A stretch of DNA of 64,000 nucleotides, taken from positions 8,754,600 through 8,818,599 of the forward strand of contig NC_084816.1 in NCBI RefSeq assembly GCF_963583255.1, written 5' to 3'. The notes below the pieces were generated by a model that was not told the DNA's origin, did no database searches, and was given only the letters and a program-made list of their open reading frames with translations. Positions 49,299-60,628 of the stretch are shown here, in pieces. Made by a program: the position numbers and the translations under genes. This stretch comes from Pyrus communis. Its lineage: Eukaryota > Streptophyta > Magnoliopsida > Rosales > Rosaceae. The stretch's first letter is position 1; every line of letters begins with the position of its first letter.

Positions 49299-49451
49299 GG
49301 AAATTTAACGAAAAGCTTCTGGTACTGTTTATTTTAACGAAAAACCATATTTTTATACTAAAAAGTCAATTCTGATACTATTCATTTTATCATTTATTTT
49401 ATCATTATTGTTAAAACTCAAAGTTTTTAAGTATTTTTCATTAGTTTTCCT
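49299..49451 (-). mobile_element. Dispersed ~150-bp element, copy 4 (inverted)
   Basis: Plus-strand order is ggaaatttaacgaaaagctt, attttaacgaaaaaccat, then tttttcattagttttcct, the reverse complement of the copies at 13680, 28748 and 36259. Confidence 0.55.
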
Positions 49452-51248
49452 AAATTAAAACTCTGTGACCCATTTTAAAAATTAAAAGCTAACTTAGAGG
49501 GAGTGAATATAGTTTGTCCAAGGAAAAAAAAAGAAATTTTGAGAAGAAAAAAGAAAACAATTTTACACATTATTTTTCTTCTCTAACATATAGCTTTATT
49601 TTTTGCCTTTAGATTGAACAAATTTAGAAAGAGCCGAAGGGACAAATAAGTAAAAATTGCGAAGAGGAAAAAGTGGTGGGCATAAATCATTTACCCAAAA
49701 AAAATAAAAATAAAATGTAGCACTAGGTTCATTGGATGCGTATGGGAGCACTCTTGGAGCATCATCATTAAAACGATGGAAAACTAAGATAGTAAAAACC
49801 AGATTTACATCTCAATAAAATGTGAATGTGGATTCTACTTCAATGAACGAGACGTAAATTTAAATCTCATTCATTTTTCTCTCTATAAAAGCATCTCCAA
49901 TAAAAAATGCAAATTGTCTTGAATTTCAGTGGACTGAAAATTTGAGACGTAAATGATCCAACTCGCTTAAAGTTGTAAAAACAAAATCTTATATATACAT
50001 TTTTTTCATCTCCATCTGCATTTAAGAAACAATGGTGGAGTACCATGCAAACAAATAAGTACAACTACGAACTGGGTTGTCCTGTTTCTCGTTGCCTCTC
50101 CTCTTGCTGCTTGGGTTTAGGTTAGTTTTATTGGGTTCATTTGTGTTTACGTTTGCTATCCTTTACATTTTTATGCTTGTTTTCTTTTAGAAAATTAATA
50201 AAAAAAATATGCTTCAAAACGTTAAATCTTAATCAAAAGCATGGCTAATATCAAACCGGTCATATATATAGTTGGATAGTAGTTTACATGGAGAAATGCA
50301 TGAACTTCAAAGTAGAGTTACCAGGTTGCCGCACACAATTCATATACTAGACTAGATAAAGCCGACATGTTTGTAAGGGTTTCTCCCGAGTTACCTAGGA
50401 AAAAAAAATGGAGTGATTAATGGCGGATCTGTCCACGCGTCTGTATCATTGTTATTGAAGGAACACCATGTTCATGAACTCATCATGTATATAGATATGG
50501 CCAAGTGGTGATGAGAGGTGCATGCCCTCTCTAACTACATCGGGCCTCTAGATACAAAGAAGTGGAAAATGAGAATAGAGAAAGAATAAGAGTGAGAGTC
50601 GACTGTGCAAGTGAAGGTTATTACGCCTACTTGCTCGTTTGCTACTTATGATGTTCTAGAATTTTCATGGAGGTACAGTTTGAGTACAACTATCACACGA
50701 GGGTAAGTTATTTGACAAAAATTCTAAGAAGAGAACCAAGTAATTGGTAGGTAGGGAGGGGAAAGTGGTGTATGCTCGTGCTGCATCTTGGACCACAACT
50801 ATGGTGGTTTTTTTGTTCGTTAAGTTTTTGCTTTTCTGCATTTAAGTTGAAGGTTAAAATAGGATTAAAATGCAGGCGTTCTTTCATTTATTATTTACAT
50901 GTTTTGTTGTTCACCTTAGTTTTTGTTTCCTCCTAAATCGTAAAGCATATTTTCTTTATTTTTTTTTTTTTCTTCTTATCTGGGTGAAAGGAAGCTGAAC
51001 ATTTGGAACACAAATTCACTGTCATGGGCAAAAATATAATTGGGTTTTGTTGTCCAAGGAGATCTCATGCGTGCGACCCAAAATCGTCCTTCACCAGCAT
51101 GTCTGCCAAATTAACACCCACCCGGTGGCATCAGTTGGACCACCATGTACGACCATGGAGACCACTACTGCCTGCGTTTGGGCCCTTTCCTCCCTGAAAT
51201 ACGTACTGTAAATCCGTAAAATTTGATTTTAATCTCATACAGAAAAAA

Positions 51249-51300
51249 TACACACACGTGTGCGCGCACACACACACGTGCGCGCACACACACATACATA
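51249..51300. repeat. Alternating CA/CG tract
   Basis: About 50 bp of nearly perfect purine-pyrimidine alternation, including cacgtgtgcgcgcacac and cacgtgcgcgcacacac. The two halves are partly palindromic around acacgtgt/cacgtgcg cores. Confidence 0.8.
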
Positions 51301-53003
51301 TAACTAATATTGTAATTGTAAGATCAATCAACTTATAAACTAAATTTCTAATAGAAATGAATTATAATATCAGAGTTTCAAGCATAATATATATGTACTA
51401 ACTTAGAGAGTGCAGTCAAATTAAGATTTATAAGAAGAAAGGAAAAAAAAATAAAAAATTAAGATTCATAAGGATTTTGAATGACTTAAGAATTATAAGG
51501 TAGTCAATCAAGATTTTAAAAAATATATATTTTTTTTAAATTAATGTAAATTTATATGTAAACTAGAATTTTAATAGATATTTAGCAAGTGCATGCAAAT
51601 CTAGATATATTTCAGAAGCTTACAGATTTTATGGAATTTCGTTAAGTTGCGAGATTTGAGGATAAACAGTATACATACCAAGGACACTAAACAATTTCAC
51701 CCTTTCCCAAAGATTTTATTGGATTCCCCCGCAAATGAATTCATGAACTCTGTTGTTCACACTCGTGTCCTTCATAACTTTCCCTTAGGATCCCAGAATC
51801 ATTCGACCTACCTAATTAAAGCACCATATGTGTAAGACATGACTGCATTCCACTGTTATGGGGCTCCTTATCATTATCTTCAGCCCCATTTTTTTTATCA
51901 AACGTATTTTAATCCTCACGTATTTTAATCACACTCACCAGGGACCAAATTTTCATTTGTCTGCTGTCAACAAAATAAACCGATATTCCATTTTTTTTTC
52001 TTCTCATTTACGGGAGAGAAAGAGAGATGGAGAGGTGGATTCTGGGCAGGTGATGGTGTAACAAGAGCATAGGAGGGAGGGGATATGGTGGTTATTGGGT
52101 AGGGAGGATGGGGAAGGGACACAGTTTTTCTTTTATGTCTTATTATTTCCAAAATCAAATTATTGAGATAAATGACTAGAAAATCTTCCAAAATCCATCA
52201 AAATTTATGAATAAAATTCTCTAAAAATTCATCAAGTTCCACAAATGAAATCAATCACAATCCTCAAAAGTGCATTTGGATTCTAAAAATCCTATCAAAT
52301 CTACCGCTTAGAAAGTCTTTTAAAATCCTTCTACATGCTAATTTGATTACCTTTCATACGAACCTTGCATCATCTCTCAAAGTTTTTTTATTCAGTTGTT
52401 GTTTAAATCTTGTATCATCTCTCTAGTTCTCATAGAAAATAAAGAGATCGAATAAAGATAAAATACACCAAACATGTCCAAAATTTATTAGTTTTACTAT
52501 CGACTTAAAATAGAGAAATAAATAACATCGAGAACTAAAACAAAAATGTTTTTATTTTTATTTTTATTTTTTGTGACCATAAATGCAGTATACCAACATA
52601 GAATGTATGAGAAAAGAGCCCTTTCAAATCGCTTCTAAAGATAATCACGATCTCAAAGAAAATTGCCTATCAGTCCCTATATTCGCTAGCAGCCTAGCAA
52701 AGATAAAGGTTAGATAATAATTTTCCAGAAGATAAAAATTAATCGAAGACGAGATTTTTGCCCAAATTTTTTTTGAACACAGTAGATATACATGACATTG
52801 CCTCTTTTAACACCATTCTAGTTTTGTGATCTCATGCATATATCTTTTAAAGATGTTACTTCTTGACTTCAAATATAGTACATCTTCCACAACAGGTTAT
52901 ATAAATATTCTTTTGTGCCTACGAAACTCATCATGTGATGAGTGTTGAAAACACAAATAAGTGTTGTAGAAAGGTGACACAACATATTTCTCCAGACAAC
53001 AAT

Positions 53004-53005
<2 letters not shown>

Positions 53006-53040
<35 letters not shown>
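53006..53040. repeat. (AT)n microsatellite
   Basis: About 17 AT dinucleotides. The phrase ataacttaattgttt occurs just after it and again near 53117, suggesting a local duplication. Confidence 0.9.
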
Positions 53041-53041
<1 letters not shown>

Positions 53042-55527
53042 CTTAATTGTTTAGAGCATCTACATACACACATTTGAGAGTTTTTTTATTTTTTTTACCC
53101 AAGCATCTATAAATATAACTTAATTGTTTTAGAATGACTAAAACCCATGTAGTGAAAGCACTTTTGGGTTCTAAAAACACTTGAAGTGCATATTAGATCG
53201 TGCTTCTTGCAAGAAGCACTTTAAATGATTTTTCAAGATTTACTTGCATTTTTACTAAAAACTGTTAACTGCAAGCACCTTCATTAAAATTGTTAACCAT
53301 TATTTTCAAGGACTTCCAAACACACTTCTAGTCAAGCAGAGAATAAAGCACGTATATGGGATATAGTACATGCATGATTCATAGCTGAAGTATAAATAAG
53401 AAGTATAGAGGTCAGGAGACACACTCGGACAATTAGAACGATATAGAACACAATAGTAAGCTATAAAGATCCCAAGATAAAGGGTAAGAAGTTCGAAATG
53501 AAATCATGATCACACAGGATAAACCATAAATTATCAACTATATATAGAAGACGATGCTAAAGTACATCAGCTCCATGCTTTTTTTTTTTTTAAATAAATA
53601 AATTGTGTAATGGACAATTAAAATCACAAATAAAAGAAAGAGCAGTGACCGGAGTTGTGTCAACAATTGGAATGCGTATGATTATTAATTAATTATGACT
53701 CATTATCTTAAGCAAAATTTAACAACAACGCCTAGATTCAAGTCTTAATTAAACACCGAAAGTAATGATAATATAGGTTCATGAGCAGAATAAGTGAATG
53801 AAGGTGGGGTAAATATATATGTAATTGTAAGAAAGAATGTGTTGAAATCTATGTAAAGTATGCGTTTTGTACGAAATGGAAGAAAGAGAGAAAATAGTTG
53901 AAAGAAAGTGCATTAAAATTCTAGATTTGTTATACATGCAAGTTCTCAAAATAAGCCAGAGTGATCAGGTAGTCATAGTTCATACTTTATTATCTAATTC
54001 ATATACACACTACATATTTAGCTATAAGATTGCTTTGGTTAATTTAAGTATATTTCCATTCCGAAATTTTACGATTTGATGATCTGCCTAAGTACTTTTA
54101 AAGATCTTGGCATTAAGGGAAGATCAACTCCTATCTTAACAGTGAGAATTGGAAATCAGTGGTCCTAGCATTGTAGTTCACTATGTTATAACTGGAAATC
54201 TTGAGTTTGGACCACTCTAATTTATTCAATGCATGTTTGGAGATCGATATATATCAACATGTATGCATGATTAACCAGAAAGATGTACCTGATGACAGAG
54301 GTGGTTCATAAGGTTTTCCTCATTATCAAAACATAAAAAATATAAAATTCATAGATATAGGTACGGAAGATATTTGCATATGACTGAAGATATATCTTCA
54401 TGTTACGATGGTACTTATTGCGTAGCCTAATTGAGACCCAATAAAATGTGAAAGTATCATGGATAGTGATAGAGGCACACAGATCTCCATGATCTTGAAA
54501 TGACTGAAGCATCGGATGTTACTATTACTGAAGAAGTGAGAAAATAGTTGGAGTACTGAATATTATGTCTTTGAGAGGAGTGATGAATGAGACGGGAGTG
54601 AGGTTACATCTCAAGGGTCCCAAGTTGGAAGACGACTTACTCTTTGGTTGGTCCTCAAACAATTGTAAAGGCAAAGACAAAAATGGCTGTGAGAAAGTGA
54701 CAATGTGTGACCATTTCCCATCAAGATTTTGCATATCGAAGTTCCCAAACCGATTCCAATTTTCAATGATCTACTGATTTCACAGCTAGAGATCGAACCA
54801 CTTGAAATATTTTTCTAAAAACAATTAATTCTTTGAATCAAATAGCATCAACCCACCACCCAAAACAGGTGGGGAAAAAAACCATACACAGAGACGATCT
54901 AAAACTTCTTTCACACATATCTATTTCTCAGCAATAGAAAGACAGGAAAAAACCAAGCTTGTTATTTGTTCACGATTCAAAAGTAATAAATTTTAAGATG
55001 AGGATACAATTTGAAGATTTCCATTGTATTCTAAACTTTTAAAATTTAAAATTTTATTTGGTAACAACTTTGACTACGGTTTTCATGTTTGATAACAGGC
55101 ATCTTTACATTGAAGAGACCTTAACTCAACTTTGAAATCTAACAATATTAATTGCTTTTGTATTTTCAAGGGGGGAGAGATTTATACACTACTCTTTTCA
55201 CATATTGCACTCCCCTATATTTTTCTAACCACTGAATTAAATAAATAAAAGAAGAATTAAGAGACGAAATTAAGCAACAAAGTGTAAAATTAAGGAAAAT
55301 CAAGATCAAAACAAAGTGTGGAAATCACTTCCCTTTCAAAATAATGAATAACGAGTTCTAGTGATGGACTCTTTTTTTTGCATTTTTAAGATTGTTGTTT
55401 TTTAGCAACCATTCTACCAAACAACAACTTTGTTATTGGAATGTATTCCCTATTTTTGGAAACTATTAGAAATCAGCTTTTGGATTCTATTCCGAACGGC
55501 CAAGTATTCGGACAATCCATGGGTAGA
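53041..55527. other. Intergenic, downstream side of the MIR172 gene
   Basis: No protein gene was recognised. Around 53145-53340 there are motifs such as gcacttttgggttctaaaaa and cttgcaagaagcactttaaa that look like an eroded MITE. Small frames (for example 54306-54777) have no known relatives. Later exons of the pri-miR172 transcript could lie at its right edge. Confidence 0.4.
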
Positions 55528-55817
55528 TCTGAAAACCAACGCAACAAAATAGGAAAAATAAAAATAAATAAATGGTTTGAAAATATTTACCTTTTCAAAA
55601 TGCTTTAAAGGCTTTGCAGCATCGTCAAGGCTGATCAACACTCTCCTTTCACATCCCAGTACCATAGACAAAGTCCCATCTCTCTCTGCATAAACAGACT
55701 TTGCTCAGGTAACCCTTGTACCCGAATCAAGCTTTTATCAGAAGAATAATCACAGATCTAAAAATTTAAGCAGAGCCAAGTTAATGAGGCCATAAATAAC
55801 ACCTACAAATACTACTG

Positions 55818-55820
<3 letters not shown>

Positions 55821-55860
<40 letters not shown>
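55821..55860. repeat. (AT)n microsatellite in a putative pri-miR172 intron
   Basis: Twenty AT dinucleotides between the predicted donor at 55934 and acceptor at 55685. Confidence 0.9.
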
Positions 55861-55863
<3 letters not shown>

Positions 55864-56030
55864 CTCCATTAACAAAAATAAAGAAATTCCTAAAACTAGG
55901 GAAGCAAAATAATTTTTTTAGAAATACCCTTACCTGAAACAGTAGACAGAAAGCATACCAAATCATTGAAGTGAGAAAAGTGAAACTGACTGTGGAGTTC
56001 TCCTCTCTTTTGTATAGTGGTTTATTGCCG

Positions 56031-56105
56031 ATGCAGCATCATCAAGATTCTCACCTTCAAAGAACTTTATCAGTTAATTGCATGTGTGAATCTTGATGAT
56101 GCCAC
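56031..56105 (-). ncRNA. MIR172: MIR172 precursor hairpin
   Basis: On the minus strand the 5' arm (56105-56085) reads GTGGCATCATCAAGATTCAC and the 3' arm (56051-56031) contains GAATCTTGATGATGCTGCA. The 3' arm is the full 21-nt canonical miR172 with leading A-G and trailing T. The arms pair over GCATCATCAAGATTC with 2-nt 3' overhangs on both strands, as Dicer-like products should have. The loop region is 33 nt. miR172 represses AP2-type genes (AP2, TOE, SMZ/SNZ) and so controls phase change, flowering time and floral organ identity. The plus strand also folds, but its 3' arm ends GATGCCACAC and is not a miR172. Pairing extends a few bases beyond the duplex on each side. Confidence 0.95.
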
Positions 56106-56820
56106 ACCCGCAAACAACGACTGTCAATCTATACATTTCCTCCATGCATTTGAGTCAAATACTGTAAATTCTAACAAGAAAATGACACCCAGAATATTAT
56201 ATTTAGAAAGAAAAAAATTGAGGATATTCAAAGAAGAAAATAGTGAAGGAATAGAACCAAGTCCTCGAGCAATATGCTGCACTGCTGCAAGTGGCTAAAA
56301 CGTAAAGAGGGGTACCCAAGAAGAATCTAACCCATGAACAAAACAAAACCCTATTCTTCTTTTAAGGTACTATTTAATAAAAACAAAGGGTACAGATGCA
56401 AAATTTTGTGGAGAATTCATATGTTTTGATACGCAGCTTAGGTTTCTACAAAGGATCGATCGATTCCCACAAAAGCACAATTTAAAAAATTTGTTTGTTT
56501 TATAAAAAGCAAAATCCATTTCAGATGCCATAGACATGGTTATATTCAGAAGAAAATCCAGTTGGTATCCAGTGTAAAGCAGAAAATAAGGTTGAAAAGG
56601 AGGGAAAAATTAGAACAAATTAACATTACGATTAGAGAGAAAACGAGCAGAATACTAAATTTGTGAAAAAGCAGAGAAAAAAAACCAGAAAAAAGAGCGT
56701 TTATATACTTGAGATCTAACACCATAGCGAAGGCCCTATGCGTTTGGCCCCTTGTGTGTGCGCGTGAGAAGTATCAGAGTTAGGAAGCTCTGAAACACGG
56801 ATGGTAAAGCGAAAGTAGGG

Positions 56821-56828
56821 TTTATATA
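56821..56828 (-). promoter_or_regulatory. Candidate TATA box of MIR172
   Basis: Minus-strand TATATAAA in ccttatataaaccctac, about 715 nt upstream of the hairpin, a typical distance for plant MIR genes. It predicts transcription from about 56795. Confidence 0.55.
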
Positions 56829-59800
56829 AGGAACATTGGTGAGCCTAGACTCTATTGGTTCTCCAAGTTTTTACAATCTTTGCATTTTGATTGGTAGATG
56901 CTGAGTGTACAGTACTGCGCCAATGTGGCCGCAGTTACACATCGTCGTCTTCATTAAAAACCCTAACTTTGATTTGGGTGTTGGGAGGATGAGGGCATCC
57001 TCTTCTTGTTGTTATGGATTCATGCACCCACACTCATTATGATTCTTTAAATCATTGCCAATTTTTTTGGTTGGTTACATTGAAGGGCTTCGAAGGCAAT
57101 CACTTGTGTTAAATAAAATCATGTTAATTGAAGGAAGTTGAGGTTACAATCTAAAATTGATTCTTGGCAACATCTTTCTCGACGAAAGTTGATATATACC
57201 GACAAAATTTGACCTTTTATGGTGAAAGTTTTTGCGGGCATTGTCGTTTGGAAGGCCATTTTTTTAGTAGTGTTGGCAATGTAAGAAGTAACTTAGGGAA
57301 GCAAGGATCAGGCATGGAATAATTTTGATTTTTAAGTTTCCTGCATTTATTAAAATATGGTTATGAGAACAATCATTTCACTCTAACTTTTCCATTTGTT
57401 TACTTACACAAATGAAGTCGAAAAAGTGTGAGCTTCCCATTGAAATCCTTAATCAGAGAAAGAGGAGGAGGGGAGTGCTGATCAAATTCTCTTTGCTTAG
57501 TTCCCATATCTCTACGTTGTGTTTTCCATTTCTATTAAGTAAAAATGCCCTTACTTCCTTATAAGTTTATGAAAGGTTTCTTAATAGTCTAATGTAACGT
57601 GAGACATTTTTTTACATTGTCACGCATCCCCTCATGTGACACAACTTTTCGAGCCTAACTTACGTGGATAATTTTGAACTTTAAGCACATGGGCCATTGA
57701 GCCTTATACATAGCGAACCTGCTCTATAACCAATGAAATTGAGATTTCATACAAAACCAGAAGTATGTGAATCTTAAAGTCTCATACCATGATAATAGTG
57801 TATACTGCTATCTTGTATAGGGTTTAGGGTTTAGGGTTTAGATACCTTCCATCACATGGCCTTTCTACTGCATGCATTATGTGTAATGCTAGAAAGATCA
57901 TTTATTCAAACTATATTTTGTAAACTATATGACGTAATTAAATTATTTGTTGATTAACGTACTTATTTTACATTGATAATGCATCTCATAATTTACAATT
58001 TGGTCTAAAAAATTAATCTATCATTCTACCTAGCATTACGCATACATTGTATACTTTTAGTATAATGAATGAGAGCATCTGTTTAATTTAACTAATTTGA
58101 TCAGAAAAACAAAAGAAAATTGTGCAACACAACAAAACAGAAAACCGAAACACCGTTTCAAATGCCTGAAAAAGAGAAGGAAAACAATAAATCCCGTGTA
58201 AAGTGACAAATTTTGTCCCCCATCAGGTCTCCCCACCTGAAGGCCTCGTGGCCGCGGCCGTGTCCGTACATTCTGATGTGGCTGCTACAGGTTTTGCCTT
58301 TCTTTTATTCTTTTCACGTCATCAAACTAAGAATAAAAAAGCTGTTTGCAAAAGCAGCTAATTGGTATCGCATTTAAATAGTCAATTATCCACCTTTTGA
58401 GAAAAAAACAATAACATTATGTTAGATGTCATCTACTATTTATATCGAGTAATGCTAAAAAGATTAAATTTACAGATTAAATTTTAAAAATTAAAAAATA
58501 TAGATGTCGATAATTGGTTCATTACTTAAGGGTTGATAAATGTGCTTATTTCTATTGATAACACATCATTTATTTTGCAAATTTAATCTCTCTAACATTA
58601 CTATTCATATTTGTTTTTCCTTCTTCTTTTGGGCAATGACCATCCAAACTGATAGTTTTGGGTAGGCATGTACGCCAAACTGATAACTTATAAACGGAGC
58701 TTGGGTAAAATGCTTCAAGTTCATGTTAAGAACTTACTGCTAATACGATAGCCGAAGTTCTTCCTATTTGTGCCAAAATATAGCCATCAATAATATCATT
58801 AAGATTTTCGTTAAAAATTTACGTGTTTTCGTTAAAAAGTCACATACGAGTAATGTGACTGTTAGGAATATAATGAAAGAATGTGATGTATTGGATTGTC
58901 GACACTTGTCACAATAGGAGATTAGTTATATATATATTTATTTTTTTTAATATTTTTATTTTTAAGAATGTGTAAACATGAAAAGTAGATTTGTATTGAT
59001 GAATTTGTAGGTTACAATCTCTGTTTACGATTTTCTTTTGATTCAGTCTTCAAATTTGATGTAGATGCATGATTGTTGATCCAAGGGTCGCGATGACTTG
59101 ATTTCGGACGAACGGTTGAACGATTGCTTCAAGTTTTGAGCTTGAAAACAACGCATGGATGATCTTCACCTCAAGAATGTGGCAAATGTGGTGTTTGATG
59201 CGGGATTTCGTCGCTTCAAGGGTCTTGGTGACTTGATCTTGCAACGAACGTTGCTACAAGTTTATAAGCTTGCAACAAAGTCTTGAAGGAATCGGCATGA
59301 GTGCTTGTTGATTCTTCAAGGAAGTGCTTCGACTTTGGTTGAGAGAAAGCTTCGGCTTTGGTTGAATGTTCTTCGAAGAGAGCTTTGGCAGTGTATTAGT
59401 CTTCAAAGGTTTGGCAGAGGTTCTTCTGTGTAGAGATTTTTCGACCCTTATGCTTGTGGGAGGATCTTGTACTTATAAGCTTCTCACGGCTTGCCTTTGG
59501 GTGGATTTGGCCTTGATTTGTGTCTTGATTCGTCCATGAGAGAATTTAGGTATGTTTTGTGTTTAATTTCAGCCACTTTACTCCTTTGGCCAAAATTACG
59601 AGGCGTTTTTGCCTATTTTGTGAGCAATCTTCGATTCTTGCTTGTTTTATGAAGATGCCTTAACTTTCTTTCCGATTTTGAGAGCAATTTGGGCCCTTTT
59701 GCCCAATTTAAAGGAGTTTTCTCCCTTTAGCCAAATTTTGGGAATATTTTATACTTCGCTTACTTGATTTGTGCCACATGTCATTGATGACTTGTCTATT

Positions 59801-60120
59801 TGTGAGGAGTCATATGCCACGTGGAGCTTTGCGATGCATTCTTTGTATGCAACGAAATTTACATGTCTACAAATGCCCCACTTCAAGGCACGTTGTAGGC
59901 ATGTGCTTGTCACATGTAGGAAACGTGTTTTGAAGTCCCGCAATGTGAATGTTCTAACTCAAGGGTAATCGAGACTTGGTCTTGAATTAGTTTGTTTCTT
60001 CAAGGGTCGTGGAGGCGTATTTCTTGAATTGAGACGATGAATTTTGTCAAGGGCTGTTAAGGCTTGATCTTGAATTGAAATGACATTGTTTCTTCAAGGG
60101 CTGTAAAGGCTTGATCTTGA
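56829..60120. other. MIR172 upstream region and repeat-derived DNA
   Basis: The first 1-2 kb should contain the MIR172 promoter. A telomere-like motif lies at 57818-57840, and a short GC-rich island (gtggccgcggccgtgtccg) at about 58248. From about 59040 to 60120 the DNA repeats phrases such as ttcaagggtcg and gacttgatcttgaat at least five times, which suggests the inside of a repeat or retroelement. No protein gene was recognised. Confidence 0.45.
57818..57840 (+). repeat. Telomere-like motif, about 3 copies of TTTAGGG
   Basis: tagggtttagggtttagggt followed by tta, exact plant telomere units. It lies about 1 kb upstream of the predicted MIR172 TATA box. Confidence 0.75.
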
Positions 60121-60124
60121 ATGA

Positions 60125-60300
60125 AGTTAGACCTGGCATTCGTGTTGTGTTTTTCGTGTTCATGTCGTTTTCGTGTCATACCCGATAGCTTAACGGGTCA
60201 TGTCGTGTAATACCTGTTGAAGTAAACAGGTAATATGACCCGACCCGAAATCAACCCGTTAATATTTTCAGGTAATATGACCCGACCCGTTACCCTTTAA
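60125..60300. mobile_element. Fragment rich in tgacccgacccg and acgggtcatg motifs
   Basis: Contains acccgatagcttaacgggtc and two copies of ggtaatatgacccgacccg (about 60230 and 60271), with internal inverted similarity. Sequences with these motifs recur in many plant genomes as transposon-derived repeats; the superfamily is not assigned here. It directly precedes the tandem array. Confidence 0.45.
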
Positions 60301-60628
60301 GAAAAATATATTTTAAATCAATAAAAATGAAAATGAAAAACATAATTTGACCCAAAAAAATGTAAAATATAATACTAAATTAGTATATACATACTAAATT
60401 TCGAAGTTGACCCCTTAATGAAAGTTGTAAAGCTTTTCATTATGAGTGATTACATTTTTCACACTTCTACAATAATTATTATTAATTTTATTAATTTTTC
60501 ACTTAAATAAATAACATTGTTCAAGAGATTTGGAGGGTTTTAAAAATCTAAACGACCATGTAACTTTGCTAATGGAACTCAAAGCTTACATGTTATTCCA
60601 TTTACAAAATCCTCAATTTTCATAGATC

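Larger units (their letters stand above)
48700..53005. other. Intergenic, AT-rich, no gene recognised
   Basis: Holds an inverted copy of the dispersed element (49299-49451), a box A-like tggccaagtgg near 50499 without a clear box B, an alternating purine-pyrimidine tract (51249-51300) and AT-rich DNA elsewhere. A frame at 51003-51197 has no recognised family. An (AT)n run begins at 53006. Confidence 0.5.
55528..56795 (-). ncRNA. MIR172: Primary miR172 transcript, approximate extent
   Basis: The non-coding host transcript is inferred from a TATATAAA box (56821-56828, minus), which predicts a start near 56795, and from splice-like sites after the hairpin. A donor (TTTCAG|gtaagg) ends an exon at 55934. 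An acceptor (tgcag|AGAGAG) opens an exon at 55685, whose donor (AAAAG|gtaaat) is at 55591. A further acceptor (tttcag|ATCTAC) lies at 55528. Plant MIR172 primary transcripts are often spliced. Upstream introns between 56105 and 56795 are possible. The true 3' end is unknown and probably lies left of 55528. Confidence 0.5.

Noticed and set aside
54565..54777. A 70-residue plus-strand frame before MIR172
   Set aside because: It matches no known family, overlaps an antisense frame and lacks a clear promoter. It was left as unassigned DNA.
56031..56105. The hairpin read on the plus strand as the miRNA gene
   Set aside because: The plus-strand 3' arm ends in GATGCCACAC, not the canonical GATGCTGCAT; only the minus strand yields true miR172.
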